A DNA stretch of 64,000 nucleotides from assembly GCF_031426495.1 (NCBI RefSeq), contig NZ_JANPLK010000015.1:1-64000 (forward strand). The letters are read 5' to 3'. Origin of the DNA: Gemmatimonas sp. (GTDB lineage Bacteria; Gemmatimonadota; Gemmatimonadetes; Gemmatimonadales; Gemmatimonadaceae). Shown in pieces: positions 8,838-16,228 of this stretch (its first letter is position 1; every line of letters starts with the position of its first letter). The translations under genes were made by a program, and so were the position numbers. The notes beneath the pieces were generated by a model. That model saw nothing but the letters and a program-made list of their open reading frames with translations, did not search any database and was not told the DNA's origin.

Positions 8838-9630
8838 TGCTCACCTCGATGGACGGACTGCGACCCTGACTGTTTCCCCCTTTCTCCACCGTCACCACAA
8901 ACCGTCGCGAGGCATCGGCGACGCTGACCGGCGGTGCGGCAACCGGTTCCGGTAATGGTGTGGGTCGTCGTCGGCTCGACAGGGCGCGCATCGAGGTCAC
9001 GCGCATGGACGGCGGTAGGCTCGGCGTACACACCGGCATCGCGGCGATCCGCAGACGCACGGTGCCGGCCAGTCGACTGGGGCGTATTTCACGCCCGCCG
9101 TCGTGATGCTCGAGCACCACGCACGCCGCGTCGCGTTCGCGCGCCAGCTGCGCCAAGCGCACGCCATGCACGCGCGACAACGGTGGGGCGCCATCGATGA
9201 CCACTAGCGCGAACACGCCGCTGCGTAACAGCAGGTCGGCCGTCCATGCACAGCGTGTGCGGTCGGGCGGACGGATCACCACAAAGCGTGCGCCCATCGC
9301 GGTCCAGGGCGCTGGCGCGAGCGTGCGGGTGGCGTCGATCCACGCCACCCAGGCACCGGTGTGCAGCACCTGCGCGACCAGCTTTCGAAGCAGGGCGGTT
9401 TTGCCGACCGCTAATGGGCCGCTGATTTCGGTGACACGCCCCCGCGGAATGCCGCCCCCCAGCGCCCGGTCCAACCGCGCCAACCCGGTGCTCCACGGAC
9501 CGCTGGCCTGTCGGCCAGTCGCGACCACCGCCTGCAACTGATCGCGCAGGAGGGTGAGGTCGGGCCCGGCCGGGGTGATTTCCGGTTCGGCGAGCGTGGT
9601 GTCGAGGGCGGGCGTAGGCAAGGCATTCAT
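8434..9630 (-). CDS. imuA: ImuA-type RecA-like mutasome protein
   Basis: A 398-residue RecA/SulA-like ATPase-fold protein with the Walker A GPLAVGKT at residues 71-78 after the typical LDRALGGGIPRGRVTEISG lead-in, and a VVIDGAPP strand in the Walker B position. With ImuB and DnaE2, ImuA supports damage-induced mutagenic translesion synthesis. The RecA-like core ends near residue 260; the last 130 or so residues run antisense-free over the start of imuB in a different frame and look Arg-rich and disordered. The ATG overlaps the operator described at 9630-9647 and there is no Shine-Dalgarno sequence, so either the mRNA is leaderless or a later start is used. Confidence 0.85.
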   Translation of the reverse strand: MNALPTPALDTTLAEPEITPAGPDLTLLRDQLQAVVATGRQASGPWSTGLARLDRALGGGIPRGRVTEISGPLAVGKTALLRKLVAQVLHTGAWVAWIDATRTLAPAPWTAMGARFVVIRPPDRTRCAWTADLLLRSGVFALVVIDGAPPLSRVHGVRLAQLARERDAACVVLEHHDGGREIRPSRLAGTVRLRIAAMPVCTPSLPPSMRVTSMRALSSRRRPTPLPEPVAAPPVSVADASRRFVVTVEKGGNSQGRSPSIEVSSAVVVARRVCTDSEIPDRRGVARSTRRPWTARGNSSDAEQPGQHTEHPVTWGGLGVSASDLYGVDLPGHPARLAAGFTDGAITISNDRPFPPRERGDHERQTDQHTRDWTRYRGRRRAADPSYGRRPKRDLSRH

Positions 9631-9647
9631 ACCGAATAAATACCGAA
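9630..9647 (-). promoter_or_regulatory. Direct-repeat operator overlapping the imuA start (candidate SOS box)
   Basis: On the minus strand the sequence reads TTCGGTA-TTTA-TTCGGTA, two identical heptamers 11 bp apart, centre to centre. The T/A-rich middle resembles a -10 hexamer (TATTTA) placed so that transcription would begin at or next to the ATG. The same arrangement precedes the radical SAM gene, so a common regulator is likely; LexA is the obvious candidate given the genes, but this is inference. Confidence 0.6.
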
Positions 9648-9732
9648 GACAGAAGGCGACGGAAAGAGCGGATTCAGAAAAACACGATGAGAAAAGGCTC
9701 AGGATTGGGGGGCGGAAAGACGCCCGAAAATG

Positions 9733-10797
9733 CTACAGCAGCACCAGCTGGGGCTCGGGGGCCAGCTCTGCCGGCAACGCGACTTCCTCATCGGCGCTGC
9801 CCTCGTCGTCCCGTCGATACTCCCGCGTGGTCAGGCCGTACTTCCGGCACAGCCGTTCAATGACCTGCTGCAGCCCGACCCGGTAGCTCTCGGCGGCGTA
9901 CACGCTGTTCCGGTAGGTCGCCTCATACTTGGCGGAGAGCTCGGGAAAGTTTTCGCGGATCACGGGCAGATACCGTTTTCGCGAGGCGGACCGAAGCCGC
10001 AGGGCACAGGCCCCCAGGCTTTGGGCGCCGGCTGCCGCCACCTGCTGCACCAGCGCCTCCAGCATGAGCGGCGCATCGGTAATGCCTGGCAGCACCGGCA
10101 TGCAGTTCACACTCACCGCCAACCCGGCGTCGGCCAGCCGTCGCACGCCCCGCAGCCGCGCGTCAGGGGTGGGCGCCCGGGGCTCGAGACGCCGTGCCAG
10201 TTCGCGATCGACGGTAATGAGCGACACGTGCACTTGCACCGTGTGCCGCTCGGCCAGCCGCTGCAGCACATCCACATCGCGGGTCACCAGCGGACTCTTG
10301 GTGATGATCACGATCGAGAAGTCGCGTGCGATCTGCAGCGCCTCCAGAATCTCCCGCGTGACGCGAAAGCGCCGCTCGGCCGGTTGATACGGATCGGTGG
10401 CCGAACCGATCACCACCGAGTCGCCCGGACGGGGCGAGCGCGACGACCGCAATGCCTCGCGGATGCGCGCGCCGGCGTGCTCCTTCACCAGTACCCGTCG
10501 TTCGAAGGCCAGCCACGGCGGCATGGCGTTGGCGACCTCCCGTCCCACGTCGCCGGCCCGTTCGAGTGTCCACCGGTGCGTGTCGCGGGCGTAGCAGTAG
10601 GCGCAGCCGAAGGCGCACCCCACGTAGGGGTTGATCGACCAGAAGCCCATGCCCGTGGCCGCCGGCGGATTGAAGATCCCGCGCGACGGGGCCGCGTGAT
10701 ACTGCAGGTCGGCTTGCGCCGACAGCAGGCGGAGCGGGTCGGGCCGGAAGGGGTCGGGCGAAAGCGCCGGCGAATCGGGAGGGTCGGCGGGGCGCAT
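9733..10797 (-). CDS. SplB-like radical SAM protein (Rv2578c/PA0069 type)
   Basis: A 354-residue radical SAM enzyme with the 4Fe-4S cluster motif CAFGCAYCYA (Cys61, Cys65, Cys68) following the family hallmark GFWSINPYVG. This family is related to spore photoproduct lyase and its members often sit beside the imuA-imuB-dnaE2 cassette, which fits the gene order here; the substrate is not established. Later conserved segments include GSATDPYQP and VIITKSPLVTRD. The C-terminal 25 residues are acidic and disordered. It is 102 nt upstream of imuA on the same strand and carries its own copy of the shared operator, so the two are probably co-regulated rather than strictly co-transcribed. Confidence 0.9.
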   Translation of the reverse strand: MRPADPPDSPALSPDPFRPDPLRLLSAQADLQYHAAPSRGIFNPPAATGMGFWSINPYVGCAFGCAYCYARDTHRWTLERAGDVGREVANAMPPWLAFERRVLVKEHAGARIREALRSSRSPRPGDSVVIGSATDPYQPAERRFRVTREILEALQIARDFSIVIITKSPLVTRDVDVLQRLAERHTVQVHVSLITVDRELARRLEPRAPTPDARLRGVRRLADAGLAVSVNCMPVLPGITDAPLMLEALVQQVAAAGAQSLGACALRLRSASRKRYLPVIRENFPELSAKYEATYRNSVYAAESYRVGLQQVIERLCRKYGLTTREYRRDDEGSADEEVALPAELAPEPQLVLL

Positions 10798-10806
10798 ACT
10801 GGACCC

Positions 10807-10824
10807 TACCGAATAAAAACCGAA
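10807..10824 (-). promoter_or_regulatory. Second copy of the imuA-type operator
   Basis: On the minus strand this reads TTCGGTT-TTTA-TTCGGTA, differing from the imuA site by one base inside the repeats and with the same spacing. It ends 9 nt before the ATG of the radical SAM gene. Confidence 0.6.
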
Positions 10825-10838
10825 AGTGCAAGACCGGG

Positions 10839-10874
10839 CGAAATGTGTGACCGAATGCGTGACGAAATGTGTGA
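10839..10874. repeat. Three tandem 12-bp iterons
   Basis: CGAAATGTGTGA, CCGAATGCGTGA and CGAAATGTGTGA lie head to tail in the divergent intergenic region between the radical SAM gene and the pterin dehydratase. The first and third units are identical. They could bind a regulator of either gene. Confidence 0.7.
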
Positions 10875-10941
10875 TCTACGACCGCAACATTCCATGCTCA
10901 GGCATTGTCCGTCGTCCCGGCGCACCCTACTCTAGAGAGAC

Positions 10942-11226
10942 ATGCCTGCTCTGTCCGACATCGAAATTCAGCGTGGCCTCGGCGCGCTGCCCGGCTGGTC
11001 GCGCAAGGGCGACACGCTCGTGAAGAGCTATCACTTCGCGACCTTTCCTGCGGGCGTGGCCTTCATTGCGCAGGTGGCTGACATCGCCGAAGCGATGCAG
11101 CATCACCCCGATATCGACATCCGCTACACCAAGGTGCACTTCTCGCTCAGCACGCACGACGCGGGCGGGATCACCCCGAAGGATTTCGATCTCGCCCGCG
11201 CGATCGAGGAGCTGGCGGCGGCGTAG
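10942..11226 (+). CDS. phhB: 4a-hydroxytetrahydrobiopterin dehydratase (PCD/DCoH)
   Basis: A 94-residue pterin-4a-carbinolamine dehydratase, which recycles the oxidised pterin cofactor made by aromatic amino acid hydroxylases. The signature is clear: MQHHPDIDIRY with His54-His55-Pro56, then His66 and STHDAGG with His72-Asp73. Length is typical. No aromatic amino acid hydroxylase is in the window, so it may instead serve a generic pterin-repair role. It is transcribed divergently from the radical SAM gene, with the 12-bp iterons between them. Confidence 0.95.
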   Translation: MPALSDIEIQRGLGALPGWSRKGDTLVKSYHFATFPAGVAFIAQVADIAEAMQHHPDIDIRYTKVHFSLSTHDAGGITPKDFDLARAIEELAAA

Positions 11227-11248
11227 GGGTCCTACCGGGTCGATGCGC

Positions 11249-11277
11249 TTGTCGCCTTGTCTCACCGGTGATACACT
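11249..11277 (+). promoter_or_regulatory. Predicted promoter of the toxin-antitoxin operon
   Basis: TTGTCG (11249-11254) and TACACT (11272-11277) are separated by 17 bp, each matching 4 of 6 sigma-70 consensus bases. The expected start site falls at about 11284-11285, the A of the antitoxin ATG, so the transcript would be leaderless or nearly so. Confidence 0.4.
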
Positions 11278-11284
11278 ACGGCGT

Positions 11285-11521
11285 ATGGACAACGTCACCG
11301 TTCGAGAACTGCGAAACAATGGTGGTCGGGTGCTGCAGCGTGTGGCGGACGGAGAGACACTCACGGTCACCATGGACGGGCGTCCGATCGCCGAACTGCG
11401 GCCCCTCACCGGTCGAGGACTCAGCGCGGCGGCGCTGCTGACACGGTGGCGCCGACTTCCGTCGGTCGACATACAGCAGCTGCGCCATGATCTCGACGAC
11501 GTGATGGACGGATCCCTGTGA
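11285..11521 (+). CDS. Phd/YefM-family antitoxin
   Basis: A 78-residue antitoxin with the Phd/YefM N-terminal DNA-binding fold (MDNVTVRELRNNGGRVLQRV...GETLTVTMDGRPIAEL). The C-terminal part (RWRRLPSVDIQQLRHDLDDVMD) should be the toxin-binding helix that blocks the PIN nuclease. A longer reading frame extends upstream but its product is Arg-rich and overlaps the promoter, so I use the ATG at 11285. It overlaps the toxin by 4 nt (GTGA). Such antitoxins repress their own operon through the N-terminal domain. Confidence 0.93.
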   Translation: MDNVTVRELRNNGGRVLQRVADGETLTVTMDGRPIAELRPLTGRGLSAAALLTRWRRLPSVDIQQLRHDLDDVMDGSL

Positions 11522-11946
11522 TCGATCGGGTCCGCCATGAGCGCGGCGTTCTCGACACCAGCACCGTGATCCTGCTTTCCCGGCTCGACGATCCCACGGT
11601 GCTTCCGAATGAACCACTGATCACGGCGATTACGTTGGCCGAATTGACGGTTGGGCCGCTCGTCGCAAAATCAGACGACGAACGCGCCGCCCGACAGGCG
11701 CACCTGCAGCAGGCGGAATCGGACTTCGATGCGCTGCCGTTCGATGCCAGCGCCGCGCGAGCATTCGGTCGCGTGGCTGCCTCGCTGAGGCAATCAGGGC
11801 GCAAAACACAAGCCCGCTCGTACGACGCGATGATTGCGGCAACGGCGCTCGCGAATGCATTGCCGATCTACACCTGCAATCCCGACGATTTCAGCGGCAT
11901 CGACGGGCTGGATGTCGTCGCGGTACCGATGCCGACTCGCGCGTAG
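11518..11946 (+). CDS. VapC-family PIN-domain toxin
   Basis: A 142-residue PIN-domain ribonuclease. The acidic metal-binding residues are visible: Asp13 (VLDTST), Glu42 (LAELTVG), Asp103 (SYDAMIAATA) and Asp123-Asp124 (CNPDDF). The start is GTG overlapping the antitoxin stop codon, which couples toxin translation to antitoxin translation. VapC toxins cut tRNA or rRNA when released from antitoxin. Both genes look intact, so the module is probably functional. Confidence 0.94.
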   Translation: MIDRVRHERGVLDTSTVILLSRLDDPTVLPNEPLITAITLAELTVGPLVAKSDDERAARQAHLQQAESDFDALPFDASAARAFGRVAASLRQSGRKTQARSYDAMIAATALANALPIYTCNPDDFSGIDGLDVVAVPMPTRA

Positions 11947-12049
11947 CGAATCTCTGCACAGCCGACATGCAGGCGCCGAGACGATGACCGCGTCTGCGGA
12001 AGGACGCATTCGCCGTACTTCGCTCTGAGAACACTCTGTCGGCTGAGAA

Positions 12050-13369
12050 ATGAAATTCCTTCCTCTCGTTCTGCTCAAAATGCATCTAAAGTACGCGCCA
12101 AGCGCCTCGTCCCTTCTGTTTCTTCTTGTCTCATCGTGCATCCCCGCTAAAGCGATCCCGTCACAACAACCTGTCGACCGTTTAACGTGCTCGATTCAGC
12201 ACGGTCGAACGGAAACCCCGCTCGTCGACAGTGCAGGCTCACGGTACTCCATCGATCTGCCCATCGTGGCGCCAGTCAGGGGCGGCGAATTATGGCTCGG
12301 CGATGAAATTCGCGTATGGCCCGATCTTGATCCTCGAGTAAGAGCGTACATCGGAGTGGTGAACCGACCAGACGGAGTCCGAGACCTCGTCCCGCGGCCG
12401 CCGGGAGCGACGACAATGCAGTTGCCACGGTTAGTGCAGTCTTCTGGTGGCATCGCACATGTCGTGTGGGGCGTGCGTTCGGATACGATCACGCCTCGTC
12501 CGCGGTCCGTCTCTCAATCCCTCGTCTATAGTGCGTTCGACGGACGCTTGTGGACGCCACCGGAAGTGGTCATGAGTTTGCCAGACATCTGGTGGATGCC
12601 TGGACGTCCGTCGACGCTTGCGGTAGGATCGCGACTGTATGTTGCCGTGAACAACACTCCGACACGCGGAGAATCGCAGCGTCCGCAGGCCATTGTCGCG
12701 CGGCGTGACAACGGACGGTGGACCCAGGTTCTCGCGGCAGAATCGCCACGGTCTTACGGCATTCACGGCGTACGACTGGCCAGTATGAGCGATAGTGCGC
12801 TGGTACTCGTGTACAGTGGGACCGCCACCGTCGACTCCGGCCGCTCGGCCGGAACGCTCGCGGTCGTCCGCTCTGCTGATGCCGGAAGCTCATGGAGCTC
12901 GCCGACACCCATTCGGCAACTGACGCGGACCGCGATGGAACTTGGCGGCTTGCATCGCATGAAGGATGGTACGCTGCACCTCATCTGGGCGGCCGTTCGA
13001 AATGACGTGGCCAATGCGATCATGCACGATGTATCCCGTGATGACGGTCGTACCTGGACGCCAATCGATAGCATTCCTGTGCCCGTAACCTTCAGCTATT
13101 TGACGAGCGCACAGGTTGGAGACCATGTGCTGGTTACCGTCCACCAAAGCGATGGACTGATCGCGCAGGCGATAGCGGGTCATGCCGGCAGCTTACGCAC
13201 GCTCACACCAGCGTCAATCGGACTTCCCGGAATGCATGTCCAAGGGGCGGATGCACCGGTGACTACGTGGGCCGCGGAGGAGCGGGTGATCAGCGCCGAC
13301 GGCAAGTGGACTGGAATATCCGGCGTCGTCTATAAAACAACGACAACCATGCATTGCGGGGCGAAATAG
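12050..13369 (+). CDS. Putative lipoprotein with sialidase-like BNR/Asp-box repeats
   Basis: A 439-residue exported protein. Residues 15-30 form a hydrophobic signal ending in the lipobox VSSC; translation could start at Met1 or at Met11, both leave the lipobox. Two Asp-box motifs (SADAGSSWSSP near residue 278 and SRDDGRTWTP near residue 335) are the turns of a beta-propeller of the sialidase/BNR type. I see no arginine triad, so enzymatic sialidase activity is not claimed. Base composition is clearly less GC-rich than the neighbours and codon use less biased, which hints at horizontal gain. It stands alone after the toxin-antitoxin pair. Function unknown; a surface glycan-binding or structural role is a guess. 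Confidence 0.75.
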   Translation: MKFLPLVLLKMHLKYAPSASSLLFLLVSSCIPAKAIPSQQPVDRLTCSIQHGRTETPLVDSAGSRYSIDLPIVAPVRGGELWLGDEIRVWPDLDPRVRAYIGVVNRPDGVRDLVPRPPGATTMQLPRLVQSSGGIAHVVWGVRSDTITPRPRSVSQSLVYSAFDGRLWTPPEVVMSLPDIWWMPGRPSTLAVGSRLYVAVNNTPTRGESQRPQAIVARRDNGRWTQVLAAESPRSYGIHGVRLASMSDSALVLVYSGTATVDSGRSAGTLAVVRSADAGSSWSSPTPIRQLTRTAMELGGLHRMKDGTLHLIWAAVRNDVANAIMHDVSRDDGRTWTPIDSIPVPVTFSYLTSAQVGDHVLVTVHQSDGLIAQAIAGHAGSLRTLTPASIGLPGMHVQGADAPVTTWAAEERVISADGKWTGISGVVYKTTTTMHCGAK

Positions 13370-13459
13370 GTGATCGGTGTTGAACGATTGCGTACGTAGG
13401 CACAATTTCGGTATGGAGGGCATTGGCTCCGACTAAGCACATGTAGTGCCGAACCAATG

Positions 13460-13486
13460 AGGCCGTCACGGAACAGTCGACGGCCT
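13460..13486. terminator. Candidate bidirectional hairpin between converging genes
   Basis: AGGCCGTC (13460-13467) and GACGGCCT (13479-13486) form an 8-bp perfect stem with an 11-nt loop, placed between the stops of the converging lipoprotein and DUF4097 genes. There is no strong T-tract on either side, so termination strength is doubtful. Confidence 0.4.
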
Positions 13487-13498
13487 TCGATGCGCCCC

Positions 13499-14341
13499 CT
13501 AGTTGATCTTCCGCAGCGTCACGCTGCCGTTCACCGTGCTGGCGCGCAGCCGCGTGGACCCGTTGCCCACCGTGCCACGTAAGCGCCGCGGTGAGAGCGT
13601 GCCGGAAATCGTGATCGGGAAATCCGTCGACACGCGACCGTTCACCGTAGACAACTCGAGCTGCGCGCCGAAGTTGGACGGCAATTCGATCGTGATCGCC
13701 CCGTTCACCGTTTCGTAGTCGAGATCGTCTGCTCGGCCGAGTGAGCCCATCGACACGTTGATGCTGCCGTTGACCGTCTTGGCGCGCACCGGGCCGCCAG
13801 CGCTGCGGGCGGTGATGCTGCCGTTCACGGTATGCGCATCCACTTCGTTGTTCACGCCGGTCACTTCGACCCCGCCGTTCACCGTTGAGAGGTCTACCCG
13901 CACACCGTCTGGCACACGCACGGTGAAGCGCACCGAGACGTCGTTGCGGTCGTTCCACTTGGTACGGCGATCGGTGTGAATGCCGCTCTCGTCGCAGCGC
14001 GAGCCTTCACTGAACAGCGCGCATACCAGTACGTCGTCGCCGATCTTCTTCTGTTCGATACGCACATCCTCGGGATTGCCGCGACGCCAGCGCTTCTCGG
14101 CGCTCACTTCCACGCGGCCATTCGTGCTGCGCTCCACCTGGATGCCGCCGTTGATGTTCTTGATCATCACGCGCCGCCCCGACGGGATGGTGCCCGACCA
14201 GGTGAACGCGTCGTCGCGCTGCGAGTCGCGGTCCCGGTCGCGATCCTGCGCCATGGCGGGTGCCGCCAGCGCGGCGGTAAGGAGCAGCGCGGCGCCAGTA
14301 GTACGACACGCGGAACGGACTGAAGTACGGAACGACAGCAT
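13499..14341 (-). CDS. Secreted DUF4097 beta-repeat protein, VNG type
   Basis: A 280-residue exported protein of the DUF4097 (putative adhesin) family. The ATG at 14341 has GAGGAG 7 nt upstream and opens a signal peptide ending APAMAQ; upstream in-frame ATGs lack this. A charged DRDRDRDSQRD linker is followed by repeated strands built around TVNG (TVNGGVEV, TVNGSITA, TVNGSINV, TVNGAITI, TVNGRVST, TVNGSVTL), about 18-24 residues apart, as in a right-handed beta-helix. It ends the sigma/anti-sigma operon, 53 nt after the second DUF4097 gene. The role is unknown; the operon suggests an envelope-stress output. Confidence 0.88.
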   Translation of the reverse strand: MLSFRTSVRSACRTTGAALLLTAALAAPAMAQDRDRDRDSQRDDAFTWSGTIPSGRRVMIKNINGGIQVERSTNGRVEVSAEKRWRRGNPEDVRIEQKKIGDDVLVCALFSEGSRCDESGIHTDRRTKWNDRNDVSVRFTVRVPDGVRVDLSTVNGGVEVTGVNNEVDAHTVNGSITARSAGGPVRAKTVNGSINVSMGSLGRADDLDYETVNGAITIELPSNFGAQLELSTVNGRVSTDFPITISGTLSPRRLRGTVGNGSTRLRASTVNGSVTLRKIN

Positions 14342-14394
14342 GGAAAGCTCCTCACACAAGAAAGATGCACGCACGTCTGCGATCAGGTGTGCGA

Positions 14395-15372
14395 TCATGA
14401 GCGGTTGCCTCGCACGACGCGGACGTCGCCGTTGAACGTGGAGATGGTGAAACGGGTGGACCCGCCGCCGCCGATCTCGTAGCGGCGCACCGCGCGCTCA
14501 CTGCGTGACGACGTGAGGCTGTTGGGCATCAGTGTGAGCGAACCGGAGGCGGTCATGTCGCCGTTGAAGGTGGAGACGTCCATGCTCCCGCGCACATTCT
14601 CGGGGAGACGCAGGGTCACGTCGCCGGAATGCGTGGTGATCTGCAACCGCGCGTCGTCGGTCGTGTTGCCATCGAAGGTGATGTCACCACTGATGCTTTC
14701 GACTTCGACGCGCGCCGCGCGATCCATACCGAGCAGGACATCGCCACTGGTGGTGTGCACGTTCGCCTCGTCGCGCACACCGCGCAGTGTAATGTCGCCA
14801 CTCATGGTCGTCACGCGCGCCGGCCCTGAGCGGCCACCCAGCCGGATGTCGCCGGAGAGTGTTTCCAACGTGAGACGTCCGCCGATGTCGTCGAGACTGA
14901 CATCGCCACTGGTCGTGCGAATCTCCACGTCACCGTCGATGCCGGACACGTCGACATCCGCCGACGCCGTGGAGATGACCAACCGCACGTTGCGCGGGAG
15001 GTCGAGTTCGAGCGTGGCGTCGTTGCGGCGACTGGCCGTGCGGCTGGAGCGGTCGGAGCGATCGGAGCGATCGGAGCGGCTCGAGCGCATGTCCTCCGAT
15101 GCTTCCAGCGTGACGCCGACGCCGGTGGTGCGCAGCTGATAGTCGCCGCTGCGCCCGCGGATCGCGCCGGTGCTCGCCGACCCACCGCGTACGACCAAGC
15201 GTCCGGTGCGCACGGTGATGTCGACCACGGCGTTGCGTGCCACCGCGAAGCTGGAGTCGCGTTGGGCGAGCAGCGGTGACATGCCGCCGGCTAGCGACAG
15301 CAGCATCAACACGCCGAGCGGAACGAGCGAGCGGGAGCGCATCGGGAGAGTGAGCACGAGAGGGGACCGCAT
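14395..15372 (-). CDS. Secreted DUF4097 beta-repeat protein, TSGD type
   Basis: A 325-residue exported paralogue of the neighbouring DUF4097 protein. It starts with a signal peptide (SLVPLGVLMLLSLAGG...LLAQ); Met1 or Met11 are both possible. The repeats here are centred on SGD (RTTSGDVSL, ETLSGDIRL, TTMSGDITL, HTTSGDVLL, ESISGDITF, TTHSGDVTL, STFNGDMTA, STFNGDVRV), spaced about 19-23 residues, again indicating a beta-helix. A low-complexity RSDRSDRSDRSS stretch sits near residue 100. The ATG overlaps the anti-sigma stop by 1 nt (TAATG), so it is translationally coupled to it. Confidence 0.88.
   Translation of the reverse strand: MRSPLVLTLPMRSRSLVPLGVLMLLSLAGGMSPLLAQRDSSFAVARNAVVDITVRTGRLVVRGGSASTGAIRGRSGDYQLRTTGVGVTLEASEDMRSSRSDRSDRSDRSSRTASRRNDATLELDLPRNVRLVISTASADVDVSGIDGDVEIRTTSGDVSLDDIGGRLTLETLSGDIRLGGRSGPARVTTMSGDITLRGVRDEANVHTTSGDVLLGMDRAARVEVESISGDITFDGNTTDDARLQITTHSGDVTLRLPENVRGSMDVSTFNGDMTASGSLTLMPNSLTSSRSERAVRRYEIGGGGSTRFTISTFNGDVRVVRGNRS
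15046..15081. repeat. 9-bp tandem repeat, four units
   Basis: Four copies of GGAGCGRTC or close variants, in frame in the DUF4097 gene, encode the RSD tripeptide repeats. Since 9 is a multiple of 3, length change would not shift the frame. Confidence 0.8.
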
Positions 15373-16220
15373 TACAGCAACGCCACGCGCCGGAGCAGCG
15401 CGAGCTTGGTTTCAAGGGCGCGATCGAGCTGGGTCGACAACAGTGCGCTGCGCGGATCCCGCGTCAGCGCCTTCCGGCTGTCGCCAATAGCCCGGTCGAT
15501 GATGTCCAGATTACGGCGTAGTTCGCGCACGGTCGCGGTGTCGAGTTCGACGAAGCGATCATCGACGATACGACGCAGCGCCGAGATCTCCCGCTCATAC
15601 ACCACATCGGCGTCGGTGCCGTCGCGGGTGTCGCGCGCCGCATTGCGTGACACAAGCCGCGTGGTGGAACCCGACACACGCGCCGGTGCGCTCGACGTGG
15701 TGGACGTCGTCGTGGACGGCGATGCCGCGACGATCTCGACGGCCGCGCCGGGCAGCCCCAGATCGTTCACGCTATCGGTCGTCGTGGCCACTTGGCTCGG
15801 TACGCCGGTCGGCGGCGCAACAGGCGCCACACTGCGCTCGGCGAGACGCCAGGTGATGCCCGATGTCACCGCCACCAACATCGTGGCGGCGATGGCGAAG
15901 GTGCGAACGGACACGGTGCGTGCCACCCGCGACCGCGTGGCCGCTGCCGAGATCGGGATGACGGCCGTGTCGAGACGCGCTTCAATGCCGCTCCAGAGGT
16001 CACGTGAGGGCGAGATCCCGGGGAGCGCCTGCGACTCCGCCACGATCGCCTCGAGCTCGCGGACCAGTGCGGCGCAATCGACACACTCCGAATGATGCGC
16101 CGTCATCCACGCCTGCTCGGCCTGGTCGAGATCACGCTCCAGGTACCCGCCACACTGCGCTTCGAAGCGCGCGCAGTCGGCGGAGGCGCCGGTCGGGGGA
16201 ACGCTATCTGTATAGTCCAT
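15372..16220 (-). CDS. Membrane-anchored zinc-finger anti-sigma factor
   Basis: A 282-residue anti-sigma factor. The cytoplasmic N-terminus carries a zf-HC2/ZAS motif (His42-His43, Cys46, Cys49 in AHHSECVDC, with Cys16 or Cys23 as a further ligand). A single membrane segment lies at about 107-125. The extracytoplasmic part is Thr/Ser/Pro-rich then helical (residues 200-282), possibly a sensing domain. It follows the sigma gene by 8 nt and overlaps the next gene, the usual layout for a sigma factor and its membrane inhibitor. It should hold the ECF sigma factor inactive until an envelope signal triggers release. Confidence 0.9.
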   Translation of the reverse strand: MDYTDSVPPTGASADCARFEAQCGGYLERDLDQAEQAWMTAHHSECVDCAALVRELEAIVAESQALPGISPSRDLWSGIEARLDTAVIPISAAATRSRVARTVSVRTFAIAATMLVAVTSGITWRLAERSVAPVAPPTGVPSQVATTTDSVNDLGLPGAAVEIVAASPSTTTSTTSSAPARVSGSTTRLVSRNAARDTRDGTDADVVYEREISALRRIVDDRFVELDTATVRELRRNLDIIDRAIGDSRKALTRDPRSALLSTQLDRALETKLALLRRVALL

Positions 16221-16228
16221 ATGCTGGG

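Noticed and set aside
8143..8955. Plus-strand open frame rich in VGCGLWA repeats across the heptamer array
   Set aside because: It only arises because a 7-bp repeat without stops is open in all frames; its flanks are antisense to the conserved imuA/imuB sequence and have no known domain.
12050..13369. True sialidase
   Set aside because: Asp boxes are present, but I see no arginine triad or FRIP motif, so only the propeller fold is supported.
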